From Coriaria nepalensis (Eukaryota; Streptophyta; Magnoliopsida; Cucurbitales; Coriariaceae), in contig CP114481.1 of NCBI GenBank assembly GCA_027186245.1, positions 18,197,501 to 18,261,500 on the forward strand: 64,000 nucleotides of DNA, in the 5' to 3' direction. Positions within the stretch are counted from its first letter, which is position 1. Each line of letters starts with the position of its first letter. Shown piece by piece: positions 40,291-51,814 of this stretch. The notes beneath the pieces are model-generated. The model was not told the DNA's origin, made no database searches, and saw only the letters and a program-made list of their open reading frames with translations. A program made the translations under genes and the position numbers.

Positions 40291-40711
40291 AACTATTTAT
40301 TTTTTTAGGTTAAAAGTCATATTATTGTGTCTCTTTAAGTCATTAAAATATTCTAAATCGCTTCGAATGAAATTCGGCCTTTAAACATGACTTTCGTGCA
40401 TAACTTGCAGTTAATCTATTGAAAGCAACAATGCATTTGTTTAGCGTTAAAGTCATGTCATTGAGTCTCATCCAGTCATTAAATCATTCTAAATTAAGTT
40501 GAGCAAATTATATTTTCGTCCTTCAAACACGATTTTCTTACATAACATGCAATTAATTTATTGACGACAACAATGCATTATTTTAGCCATAAAAAGTATA
40601 TCATTGAGTCTTTTCATATCATTAAATTGTTTCAAAGCACTTCGAACAAATTCTATTTTTGTATTTAAGACATGGCTTTCATGCATAACTTGTAATTGAT
40701 CTATTGAAGGT
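40291..40711. repeat. Single-unit tandem duplication, copy 2
   Basis: Second member of the 421-bp pair described at 39,870-40,290. It is followed by AACTATCCATTTTTTTTGCC, which marks the return to a different unit type. Related sequence recurs near 46,238, 47,656 and 48,071, so this unit type has been copied repeatedly within the 38-52 kb region. Confidence 0.85.
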
Positions 40712-41101
40712 AACTATCCATTTTTTTTGCCTAAAATTCATATTATTGCGTCTCTTTTAGTCATTAAACCATTCTAAATCGCTTCGAACGAAATTCGGCC
40801 TTTAAACATGACTTTCGTGCATAACTTGCAGTTATTCTATTGAAGGCAACAATGGATTTGTTTAGCGTTAAAGTCATGTCATTGAGTGTCATCCAGTCAC
40901 TAAATCATTCTAAATTAAGTTGAACGAATTCTATTTTCGCCCATTAAACAAGATTTTCTTACATAACATGCAATTAATTTATTGACGACAACAATGCATT
41001 ATTTTAGCCTTAAAAAGTATATCATTAAGTCTTTTCATATCATTAAATTGTTTGAAAGCACTTCGAACCAATTCTATTTTCGTATTTAAGACACACCTTT
41101 A

Positions 41102-42450
41102 ATGCATAACTTGCAATTGATCTATTGAAGGCAACTATGCATTTTTTTAGCTTAAAAGTCATATTATTGCGTCTCTTTCAGTCATTAAATCATTCTGAAT
41201 CTCTTCAAACGAAATTCGGCCTTTAAACATGACTTTCGTGCATAACTTGCAGTTGATCTATTGAAGGCAATAATGCATTTGTTTAGCGTTAAACTCATGT
41301 CATTGAGTCTCATCCAGTCATTAAATCATTCTAAATTAAGTTGAACGAATTTTATTTTCGCCCTTCAAACATGATTTTCTTACATAACTTGCAATTAATC
41401 TAGTGAAGACAACAATGCATTATTTTAGCGTTAAAAAGTATATCATTCAGTTTTTTCATATCATTTAATTGTTTGAAAGCACTTCGAGCCAATTCTATTT
41501 TTGTATTTAAGACATGACTTTCATGCATAAGTTGCAATTGATCTATTGAAGGCAACTATGCATTTTTTTAGCTTAAAAGTCATATTATTGCGTCTCTTTA
41601 AGTCATTAAATCATTCTAAATCGCTTCGAACGAAATTCGGCCTTTAAACATGACTTTCGTGCATAACTTGCAGTTAATCTATTGAAGGCAACAATGCATT
41701 TGTTTAGCGTTAAAGTAATGTCATTGAGTCTCATCCAGTCATTAAATCATTCTAAATTAAGTTGAACAAATTCTATTTTCACCCTTTAAACATGATTTTC
41801 CTACATAACTTGCAATTAATTTATTGACGACAACTATGCATTATTTTAGCGTCAAAAAGTATATCATTCAGTTTTTTCATATCATTAAATTGTTTGAAAG
41901 AACTTCGAGCCAATTCTATTTTTGTATGTAAGACACGAATTTCATGCATAAGTTGCAATGGATCTATTGAAGGAAACTATGCATTCTTTTAGCTTTAAAG
42001 TCATATTCTTGCATCTCTTTTAGTCATTAAATCATTCTAAATTACTTCGAACGAAATTTGGCCTTTAAACATGACTTTCGTGCATAACTTGCAGTTGATC
42101 TATTGAAGGCAACAATGCATTTGTTTAGCCTTAAACTCATGTCACTGAGTCTCTTCTAGTCAATAAATCATACTGAATTAATTCGAACGAATTTCATTTT
42201 CGCCCTTCAAGCATGATTTTCTTACATAACTTGCAATTAATCTATTGAAGACAACAATGCATTATTTTAGCGTTAAAAAGTATATCATTCAGTTTTTTTC
42301 ATATCATTAAATTGTTTGAAAGTACTTCGAGGCAATTCTATTTTTGTATTTAAGACACGACTTTCATGCATAAGTTGCAATTGATCTATTGAAGGCAACT
42401 ATTTATTTTTTTAGGTTAAAAGTCATATTATTGTGTCTCTTTAAGTCATT
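41102..42450. repeat. Block P, copy 2 of 4
   Basis: It matches block P copy 1 at an offset of 2,527 bp (six units), copy 3 at 3,790 bp (nine units) and copy 4 at 7,159 bp (17 units). It ends where GTCATTAAATCATTC replaces the GTCATTAAAATATTC found after copies 1 and 3. Confidence 0.85.
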
Positions 42451-43339
42451 AAATCATTCTAAATCGCTTCGAACAAAATTCGGCCTTTAAACAAGACATT
42501 CGTGCATAACTTGCAGTTATTCTATTGAAGGCAACAATGCATTTGTTTAGCGTTAAAGTCATGTCATTGAGTCTCATCCAGTCATTAAATCATTCTAAAT
42601 TAAGTTGAACAAATTTTATTTTCGCCCTTCAAACATGATTTTCTTACATAACTTGCAATTAATCTATTGAAGACAACAATGCATTATTTTAGCATTAAAA
42701 AGTATACCATTCAGTTTTTTCATATCATTAAATTGTTTCAAAGCACTTCGAGCTAATTCTATTTTTGTATTTAAGACACGACTTTGATGCATAACTTGTA
42801 ATTGATATATTGAAGGCAACTATGCATTTTTTTAGCTTAAAAGTCATATTATTGCGTCTCTTTTAGTCATTAAATCATTCTAAATCGCTTCGAACGAAAT
42901 TCGGCCTTTAAACATGACTTTCGTGCATAACTTGCAGTAAATCAATTGAAGGCAACAATGCATTTGTTTAGCCTTAAAGTCATGTCACTGAGTCTCTTCT
43001 AGTCAATAAATCATACTAAATTAATTCGCACGAATTTCATTTTCGCCCTTCAAACATGATTTTCTTACATAACTTGCAATTAATCTATTGAAGACAACAA
43101 TGCATTATTTTAGCGTTAAAAAGTATATCATTCAGTTTTTTCATTTCATTATATTGTTTGGAAGCAGTTCGAGCCAATTCTATTTTTGTATTTAAGACAT
43201 GACTTTCATGCATAAGTTGCAATTGATCTATTGAAGGCAACTATGCATTTTTTTAGCTTAAAAGTCATATTATTGCGTCTCTTTTAGTCATTAAATCATT
43301 CTAAATCGCTTCGAACGAGATTCGGCCTTTAAACATGAC

Positions 43340-44177
43340 TTTCGTGCATAACTTGCTGTTAATCTATTGAAGGCAACAATGCATTTGTTTAGCGTTAAAG
43401 TAATGTCATTGAGTCTCATCCAGTCATTAAATCATTCTAAATTAAGTTGAACAAATTCTATTTTCGCCCTTCAAACATGATTTTCCTACATAACTTGCAA
43501 TTAATTTATTGACGACAACTATGCATTATTTTAGCGTCAAAAAGTATATCATTCTGTTTTTTCATATCATTAAATTGTTTGAAAGAACTTCGAGCCAATT
43601 CTATTGTTGTATGTAAGACACGAATTTCATGCATTAGTTGCAATGGATCTATTGAAGGCAACTATGCATTTTTTTAGCTTAAAAGTCATATTATTGCGTC
43701 TCTTTTTGTCATTAAATCATTCTAAATTCCTTCGAACGAAATTCGGCCTTTAAACATGACTTTCGTGCATAACTTGCAGTTAATCTATTGAAGGCAACAA
43801 TGCATTTGTTTAGCGTTAAAGTAATGTCATTGAGTCTCATCCAGTCATTAAATCATTCTAAATTAAGTTGAACAAATTCTATTTTCGCCCTTCAAACATG
43901 ATTTTCCTACATAACTTGCAATTAATTTATTGACGACAACTATGCATTATTTTAGCGTCAAAAAGTATATCATTCAGTTTTTTCATATCATTAAATTGTT
44001 TGAAAGAACTTCGAGCCAATTCTATTGTTGTATGTAAGACACGAATTTCATGCATAAGTTGCAATGGATCTATTGAAGGCAACTATGCATTTTTTTAGCT
44101 TAAAAGTCATATTATTGCGTCTCTTTTTGTCATTAAATCATTCTAAATTCCTTCGAACGAAATTCGGCCTTTAAATA
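43340..44177. repeat. Two-unit tandem repeat inside block Q
   Basis: Two consecutive units 421 bp apart share CTATTGTTGTATGTAAG (43,601 and 44,022), CTCTTTTTGTCATTAAATC and AAATTCCTTCGAACG. The same pair is carried along in the second copy of block Q, near 50,760 and 51,180. The single-unit duplication therefore came before the 7,159-bp one. Confidence 0.82.
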
Positions 44178-44655
44178 TGACTTTCGTGCATAACTTGCAG
44201 TTGATCTATTGAAGGGAACAATGCATTTGTTTAGCCTTAAAGTCATGTCACTGAGTCTCTTCTAGTCAATAAATCATACTAAATTAATTCGAATGAACTT
44301 TATTTTCGCCCTTCAACCATGATTTTCTTACATAACTTGCAATTAATCTATTGAAGAAAACAATCCATTATTTTAGCGTTAAAAAGGACATCATTCAGTT
44401 TTTTCATATCATTAAATTGTTTCAAAGCACTTCGAGCCAATTCTATTTTTGTATTTAAGACACGACTTTGATGCATAACTTGTAATTGATATATTGAACA
44501 CAACTATGCATTTTTTTAGCCTTAAAGTCATATTATTGCGTCTCTTTTAGTCATTAAATCATTCTAAATTACTTCAAACGAAATTTGGCCTTTAAACATG
44601 ACTTTCGTGCATAACTTGCAGTTAATCTATTGAAGGCAACAATGCATTTTTTTAG

Positions 44656-44891
44656 CGTTAAAGTCATGTCATTGAGTCTCATCCAGTCATTAAATCATTC
44701 TAAATTAAGTTGAACGAATTCTATTTCCGCCTTTCAAACATGATTTTCCTACATAACTTGCAATTAGTTTATTGACGACAACAATGCATTATTTTAGCGT
44801 TAAAAAGTATGTCATTTAGTCTTTTCATTTCATTAAATTGTTTGAAAGCACTTCGAACCAATTCTATTTTTGCATTTAAGACACGACTTTC
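44656..44891. repeat. Junction stretch between block Q copy 1 and block P copy 3
   Basis: A short part of one unit with private variants CTATTTCCGCCTTTC, CAATTAGTTTATTG and GTATGTCATTTAGTC. It joins the right end of block Q copy 1 to block P copy 3. It belongs to the same satellite and contains nothing else. Confidence 0.7.
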
Positions 44892-46240
44892 ATGCATAAC
44901 TTGCAATTGATCTATTGAAGGCAACTATGCATTTTTTTAGCTTAAAAGTCATATTATTGCGTCTCTTTCAGTCATTAAATCATTCTGAATCTCTTCAAAC
45001 GAAATTCGGCCTTTAAACATGACTTTCTTGCATAACTTGCAGTTGATCTATTGAAGGCAATAATGCATTTGTTTAGCGTTAAACTCATGTCATTGAGTCT
45101 CATCCAGTCATTAAATCATTCTAAATTAAGTTGAACGAATTTTATTTTCGCCCTTCAAACATGATTTTCTTACATAACTTGCAATTAATCTAGTGAAGAC
45201 AACAATGCATTATTTTAGCGTTAAAAAGTATATCATTCAGTTTTTTCATATCATTAAATTGTTTGAAAGCACTTCGAGCCAATTCTATTTTTGTATTTAA
45301 GACATGACTTTCATGCATAAGTTGCAATTGATCTATTGAAGGCAACTATGCATTTTTTTAGCTTAAAAGTCATATTATTGCGTCTCTTTAAGTCATTAAA
45401 TCATTCTAAATCGCTTCGAACGAAATTCGGCCTTTAAACATGACTTTCGTGCATAACTTGCAGTTAATCTATTGAAGGCAACAATGCATTTGTTTAGCGT
45501 TAAAGTAATGTCATTGAGTCTCATCCAGTCATTAAATCATTCTAAATTAAGTTGAACAAATTCTATTTTCACCCTTTAAACATGATTTTCCTACATAACT
45601 TGCAATTAATTTATTGACGACAACTATGCATTATTTTAGCGTCAAAAAGTATATCATTCAGTTTTTTCATATCATTAAATTGTTTGAAAGAACTTCGAGC
45701 CAATTCTATTTTTGTATGTAAGACACGAATTTCATGCATAAGTTGCAATGGATCTATTGAAGGAAACTATGCATTCTTTTAGCTTTAAAGTCATATTCTT
45801 GCATCTCTTTTAGTCATTAAATCATTCTAAATTACTTCGAACGAAATTTGGCCTTTAAACATGACTTTCGTGCATAACTTGCAGTTGATCTATTGAAGGC
45901 AACAATGCATTTGTTTAGCCTTAAACTCATGTCACTGAGTCTCTTCTAGTCAATAAATCATACTAAATTAATTCGAACGAATTTCATTTTCGCCCTTCAA
46001 GCATGATTTTCTTACATAACTTGCAATTAATCTATTGAAGACAACAATGCATTATTTTAGCGTTAAAAAGTATATCATTCAGTTTTTTTCATATCATTAA
46101 ATTGTTTGAAAGTACTTCGAGGCAATTCTATTTTTGTATTTAAGACACGACTTTCATGCATAAGTTGCAATTGATCTATTGAAGGCAACTATTTATTTTT
46201 TTAGGTTAAAAGTCATATTATTGTGTCTCTTTAAGTCATT
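44892..46240. repeat. Block P, copy 3 of 4
   Basis: It matches 41,102-42,450 at an offset of 3,790 bp and 48,261-49,609 at 3,369 bp (eight units). Shared marks include TCTCTTTCAGTCATTAAATC, AATCTAGTGAAGAC and GCTTTAAAGTCATATTCTTG (45,782). At its end it continues into GTCATTAAAATATTC, as copy 1 does. Confidence 0.85.
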
Positions 46241-47648
46241 AAAATATTCTAAATCGCTTCGAATGAAATTCGGCCTTTAAACATGACTTTCGTGCATAAC
46301 TTGCAGTTAATCTATTGAAGGCAACAATGCATTTGTTTAGCGTTAAAGTCATGTCATTGAGTCTCATCCAGTCATTAAATCATTCTAAATTAAGTTGAGC
46401 AAATTATATTTTCGTCCTTCAAACATGATTTTCTTACATAACATGCAATTAATTTATTGACGACAACAATGCATTATTTTAGCCATAAAAAGTATATCAT
46501 TGAGTCTTTTCATATCATTAAATTGTTTCATAGCACTTCGAACAAATTCTATTTTTGTATTTAAGACATGGCTTTCATGCATAACTTGTAATTGATCTAT
46601 TGAAGGTAACTATCCATTTTTTTAGCCTAAAATTCATATTATTGCGTCTCTTTTAGTCATTAAATCATTCTAAATCGCTTCGAACGAAATTCGGCCTTTA
46701 AACATGACTTTCGTGCATAACTTGCAGTTGATCTATTGAAGGCAACAATGCATTTGTTTGGCGTTAAAGTCATGTCATTGAGTCTCATCCAGTCATTAAA
46801 TCATTCTAAATTAAGTTGGACGAATTTTATTTTCGCCCTTCAAACATGATTTTCTTACATAAATTGCAATTAATCTATTGAAGACAACAATGCATTATTT
46901 TAGCATTAAAAAGTATATCCTTCAGTGTTTTCATATCATTAAATTGTTTGAAAGAAGTTCGAGCCAATTCTGTTTTTGTATTTAAGACATGACTTTCATG
47001 CATAAGTTGCAATTGATCTATTGAAGGCAACTACGCATTTTTTTAGCTTAAAAGTCATATTATTGCGTCTCTTTAAGTCATTAAATCATTCTAAATCGCT
47101 TCGAACGAAATTCGGCCTTTAAACATGACTTTCGTGCATAACTTGCAGTTACTCTATTGAAGGCAACAATGCATTTGTTTAGCGTTAAAGTAATGTCATT
47201 GAGTCTCATCCAGTCATTAAATCATTTTTAATTAAGTTGAACAAATTCTATTTTCGCCCTTCAAACATGATTTTCCAACATAACTTGCAATTAATTTATT
47301 GACGACAACTATGCATTATTTTAGCGTCAAAAAGTATATCATTCAGTTTTTTCATATCATTCAATTGTTTGAAAGAACTTCGAGCCAATTCTATTTTTGT
47401 ATGTAAGACACGAATTTCATGCATAAGTTGCAATGGATCTATTGAAGGCAACTATGCATTCTTTTAGCTTTAAAGTCATATTATTGCGTCTCTTTTAGTC
47501 ATTAAATCATTCTAAATCGCTTCGAACGAAATTCGGCCTTTAAACATGACTTTCGTGCATAACTTGCAGTTGATCTATTGAAGGCAACAATGCATTTGTT
47601 TAGCATTAAAGTCATGTCACTGAGTCTCTTCTAGTCAATAGATCATAC
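46241..47648. repeat. Array stretch between block P copy 3 and block Q copy 2
   Basis: A little over three units. The first resembles 39,921 onward at an offset of 6,317 bp (15 units), including GAGCAAATTATATTTTCG and GACATGGCTTTC. Later units carry GTTTGGCGTTAAAG, TTTTCCAACATAAC and CATTCAATTG. The stretch ends in an A2-type start with GTCAATAGATCATAC, also seen at 37,530, which is cut at 47,647-47,656. Confidence 0.78.
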
Positions 47649-50600
47649 TAAATTAAGTTGAGCAAATTATATTTTCGTCCTTCAAACACGATTTTCTTAT
47701 ATAACATGCAATTAATTTATTGACGACAACAATGCATTATTTTAGCCATAAAAAGTATATCATTGAGTCTTTTCATATCATTAAATTGTTTCAAAGCACT
47801 TCGAACAAATTCTATTTTTGTATTTAAGACATGGCTTTCATGCATAACTTGTAATTGATCTATTGAAGGTAACTATCCATTTTTTTTGCCTAAAATTCAT
47901 ATTATTGCGTCTCTTTTAGTCATTAAAATATTCTAAATCGCTTCGAATGAAATTCGGCCTTTAAACATGACTTTCGTGCATAACTTGCAGTTAATCTATT
48001 GAAGGCAACAATGGATTTGTTTAGCGTTAAAGTCATGTCATTGAGTGTCATCCAGTCACTAAATCATTCTAAATTAAGTTGAGCAAATTATATTTTCGTC
48101 CTTCAAACACGATTTTCTTATATAACATGCAATTAATTTATTGACGACAACAATGCATTATTTTAGCCTTAAAAAGTATATCATTAAGTCTTTTCATATC
48201 ATTAAATTGTTTGAAAGCACTTCGAACCAATTCTATTTTCGTATTTAAGACACACCTTTAATGCATAACTTGCAATTGATCTATTGAAGGCAACTATGCA
48301 TTTTTTTAGCTTAAAAGTCATATTATTGCGTCTCTTTCAGTCATTAAATCATTCTGAATCTCTTCAAACGAAATTCGGCCTTTAAACATGACTTTCGTGC
48401 ATAACTTGCAGTTGATCTATTGAAGGCAATAATGCATTTGTTTAGCGTTAAACTCATGTCATTGAGTCTCATCCAGTCATTAAATCATTCTAAATTAAGT
48501 TGAACGAATTTTATTTTCGCCCTTCAAACATGATTTTCTTACATAACTTGCAATTAATCTAGTGAAGACAACAATGCATTATTTTAGCGTTAAAAAGTAT
48601 ATCATTCAGTTTTTTCATATCATTAAATTGTTTGAAAGCACTTCGAGCCAATTCTATTTTTGTATTTAAGACATGACTTTCATGCATAAGTTGCAATTGA
48701 TCTATTGAAGGCAACTATGCATTTTTTTAGCTTAAAAGTCATATTATTGCGTCTCTTTAAGTCATTAAATCATTCTAAATCGCTTCGAACGAAATTCGGC
48801 CTTTAAACATGACTTTCGTGCATAACTTGCAGTTAATCTATTGAAGGCAACAATGCATTTGTTTAGCGTTAAAGTAATGTCATTGAGTCTCATCCAGTCA
48901 TTAAATCATTCTAAATTAAGTTGAACAAATTCTATTTTCACCCTTTAAACATGATTTTCCTACATAACTTGCAATTAATTTATTGACGACAACTATGCAT
49001 TATTTTAGCGTCAAAAAGTATATCATTCAGTTTTTTCATATCATTAAATTGTTTGAAAGAACTTCGAGCCAATTCTATTTTTGTATGTAAGACACGAATT
49101 TCATGCATAAGTTGCAATGGATCTATTGAAGGAAACTATGCATTCTTTTAGCTTTAAAGTCATATTCTTGCATCTCTTTTAGTCATTAAATCATTCTAAA
49201 TTACTTCGAACGAAATTTGGCCTTTAAACATGACTTTCGTGCATAACTTGCAGTTGATCTATTGAAGGCAACAATGCATTTGTTTAGCCTTAAACTCATG
49301 TCACTGAGTCTCTTCTAGTCAATAAATCATACTGAATTAATTCGAACGAATTTCATTTTCGCCCTTCAAGCATGATTTTCTTACATAACTTGCAATTAAT
49401 CTATTGAAGACAACAATGCATTATTTTAGCGTTAAAAAGTATATCATTCAGTTTTTTTCATATCATTAAATTGTTTGAAAGTACTTCGAGGCAATTCTAT
49501 TTTTGTATTTAAGACACGACTTTCATGCATAAGTTGCAATTGATCTATTGAAGGCAACTATTTATTTTTTTAGGTTAAAAGTCATATTATTGTGTCTCTT
49601 TAAGTCATTAAATCATTCTAAATCGCTTCGAACAAAATTCGGCCTTTAAACAAGACATTCGTGCATAACTTGCAGTTATTCTATTGAAGGCAACAATGCA
49701 TTTGTTTAGCGTTAAAGTCATGTCATTGAGTCTCATCCAGTCATTAAATCATTCTAAATTAAGTTGAACAAATTTTATTTTCGCCCTTCAAACATGATTT
49801 TCTTACATAACTTGCAATTAATCTATTGAAGACAACAATGCATTATTTTAGCATTAAAAAGTATACCATTCAGTTTTTTCATATCATTAAATTGTTTCAA
49901 AGCACTTCGAGCTAATTCTATTTTTGTATTTAAGACACGACTTTGATGCATAACTTGTAATTGATATATTGAAGGCAACTATGCATTTTTTTAGCTTAAA
50001 AGTCATATTATTGCGTCTCTTTTAGTCATTAAATCATTCTAAATCGCTTCGAACGAAATTCGGCCTTTAAACATGACTTTCGTGCATAACTTGCAGTAAA
50101 TCAATTGAAGGCAACAATGCATTTGTTTAGCCTTAAAGTCATGTCACTGAGTCTCTTCTAGTCAATAAATCATACTAAATTAATTCGCACGAATTTCATT
50201 TTCGCCCTTCAAACATGATTTTCTTACATAACTTGCAATTAATCTATTGAAGACAACAATGCATTATTTTAGCGTTAAAAAGTATATCATTCAGTTTTTT
50301 CATTTCATTATATTGTTTGGAAGCAGTTCGAGCCAATTCTATTTTTGTATTTAAGACATGACTTTCATGCATAAGTTGCAATTGATCTATTGAAGGCAAC
50401 TATGCATTTTTTTAGCTTAAAAGTCATATTATTGCGTCTCTTTTAGTCATTAAATCATTCTAAATCGCTTCGAACGAGATTCGGCCTTTAAACATGACTT
50501 TCGTGCATAACTTGCTGTTAATCTATTGAAGGCAACAATGCATTTGTTTAGCGTTAAAGTAATGTCATTGAGTCTCATCCAGTCATTAAATCATTCTAAA

Positions 50601-51814
50601 TTAAGTTGAACAAATTCTATTTTCGCCCTTCAAACATGATTTTCCTACATAACTTGCAATTAATTTATTGACGACAACTATGCATTATTTTAGCGTCAAA
50701 AAGTATATCATTCTGTTTTTTCATATCATTAAATTGTTTGAAAGAACTTCGAGCCAATTCTATTGTTGTATGTAAGACACGAATTTCATGCATAAGTTGC
50801 AATGGATCTATTGAAGGCAACTATGCATTTTTTTAGCTTAAAAGTCATATTATTGCGTCTCTTTTTGTCATTAAATCATTCTAAATTCCTTCGAACGAAA
50901 TTCGGCCTTTAAACATGACTTTCGTGCATAACTTGCAGTTAATCTATTGAAGGCAACAATGCATTTGTTTAGCGTTAAAGTAATGTCATTGAGTCTCATC
51001 CAGTCATTAAATCATTCTAAATTAAGTTGAACAAATTCTATTTTCGCCCTTCAAACATGATTTTCCTACATAACTTGCAATTAATTTATTGACGACAACT
51101 ATGCATTATTTTAGCGTCAAAAAGTATATCATTCAGTTTTTTCATATCATTAAATTGTTTGAAAGAACTTCGAGCCAATTCTATTGTTGTATGTAAGACA
51201 CGAATTTCATGCATAAGTTGCAATGGATCTATTGAAGGCAACTATGCATTTTTTTAGCTTAAAAGTCATATTATTGCGTCTCTTTTTGTCATTAAATCAT
51301 TCTAAATTCCTTCGAACGAAATTCGGCCTTTAAATATGACTTTCGTGCATAACTTGCAGTTGATCTATTGAAGGGAACAATGCATTTGTTTAGCCTTAAA
51401 GTCATGTCACTGAGTCTCTTCTAGTCAATAAATCATACTAAATTAATTCGAATGAACTTTATTTTCGCCCTTCAACCATGATTTTCTTACATAACTTGCA
51501 ATTAATCTATTGAAGAAAACAATCCATTATTTTAGCGTTAAAAAGGACATCATTCAGTTTTTTCATATCATTAAATTGTTTCAAAGCACTTCGAGCCAAT
51601 TCTATTTTTGTATTTAAGACACGACTTTGATGCATAACTTGTAATTGATATATTGAACACAACTATGCATTTTTTTAGCCTTAAAGTCATATTATTGCGT
51701 CTCTTTTAGTCATTAAATCATTCTAAATTACTTCAAACGAAATTTGGCCTTTAAACATGACTTTCGTGCATAACTTGCAGTTAATCTATTGAAGGCAACA
51801 ATGCATTTTTTTAG
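47649..51814. repeat. Block Q, copy 2 (7,159-bp offset)
   Basis: Second copy of 40,490-44,655. It contains block P copy 4 (about 48,261-49,609) and the two-unit CTATTGTTGTATG repeat. The left edge is a hybrid A subunit: the A2-type GATCATACTAAATTA is joined to AGTTGAGCAAATTATATTTT. The right edge is near 51,815, where this copy reads GCCTTAAAGTCATGTC and copy 1 reads GCGTTAAAGTCATGTC. Confidence 0.87.

Larger units (their letters stand above)
40490..44655. repeat. Block Q, copy 1 (7,159-bp offset)
   Basis: About 4.2 kb (ten units) shared with 47,649-51,814 at a constant offset of 7,159 bp. Check points are AACTATCCATTTTTTTTGCC (40,712 and 47,871), ACACACCTTTAATGC (41,091 and 48,250), AGCTTTAAAGTCATATTC (41,991 and 49,150) and AAGTATACCATTCAG. 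Few differences are visible, for example CATTTAATTG near 41,464 and GCATTAGTTGC near 43,632. A patch at about 40,760-40,960 differs strongly between the copies. Block P copy 2 lies inside it, at about 41,102-42,450. Confidence 0.87.
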
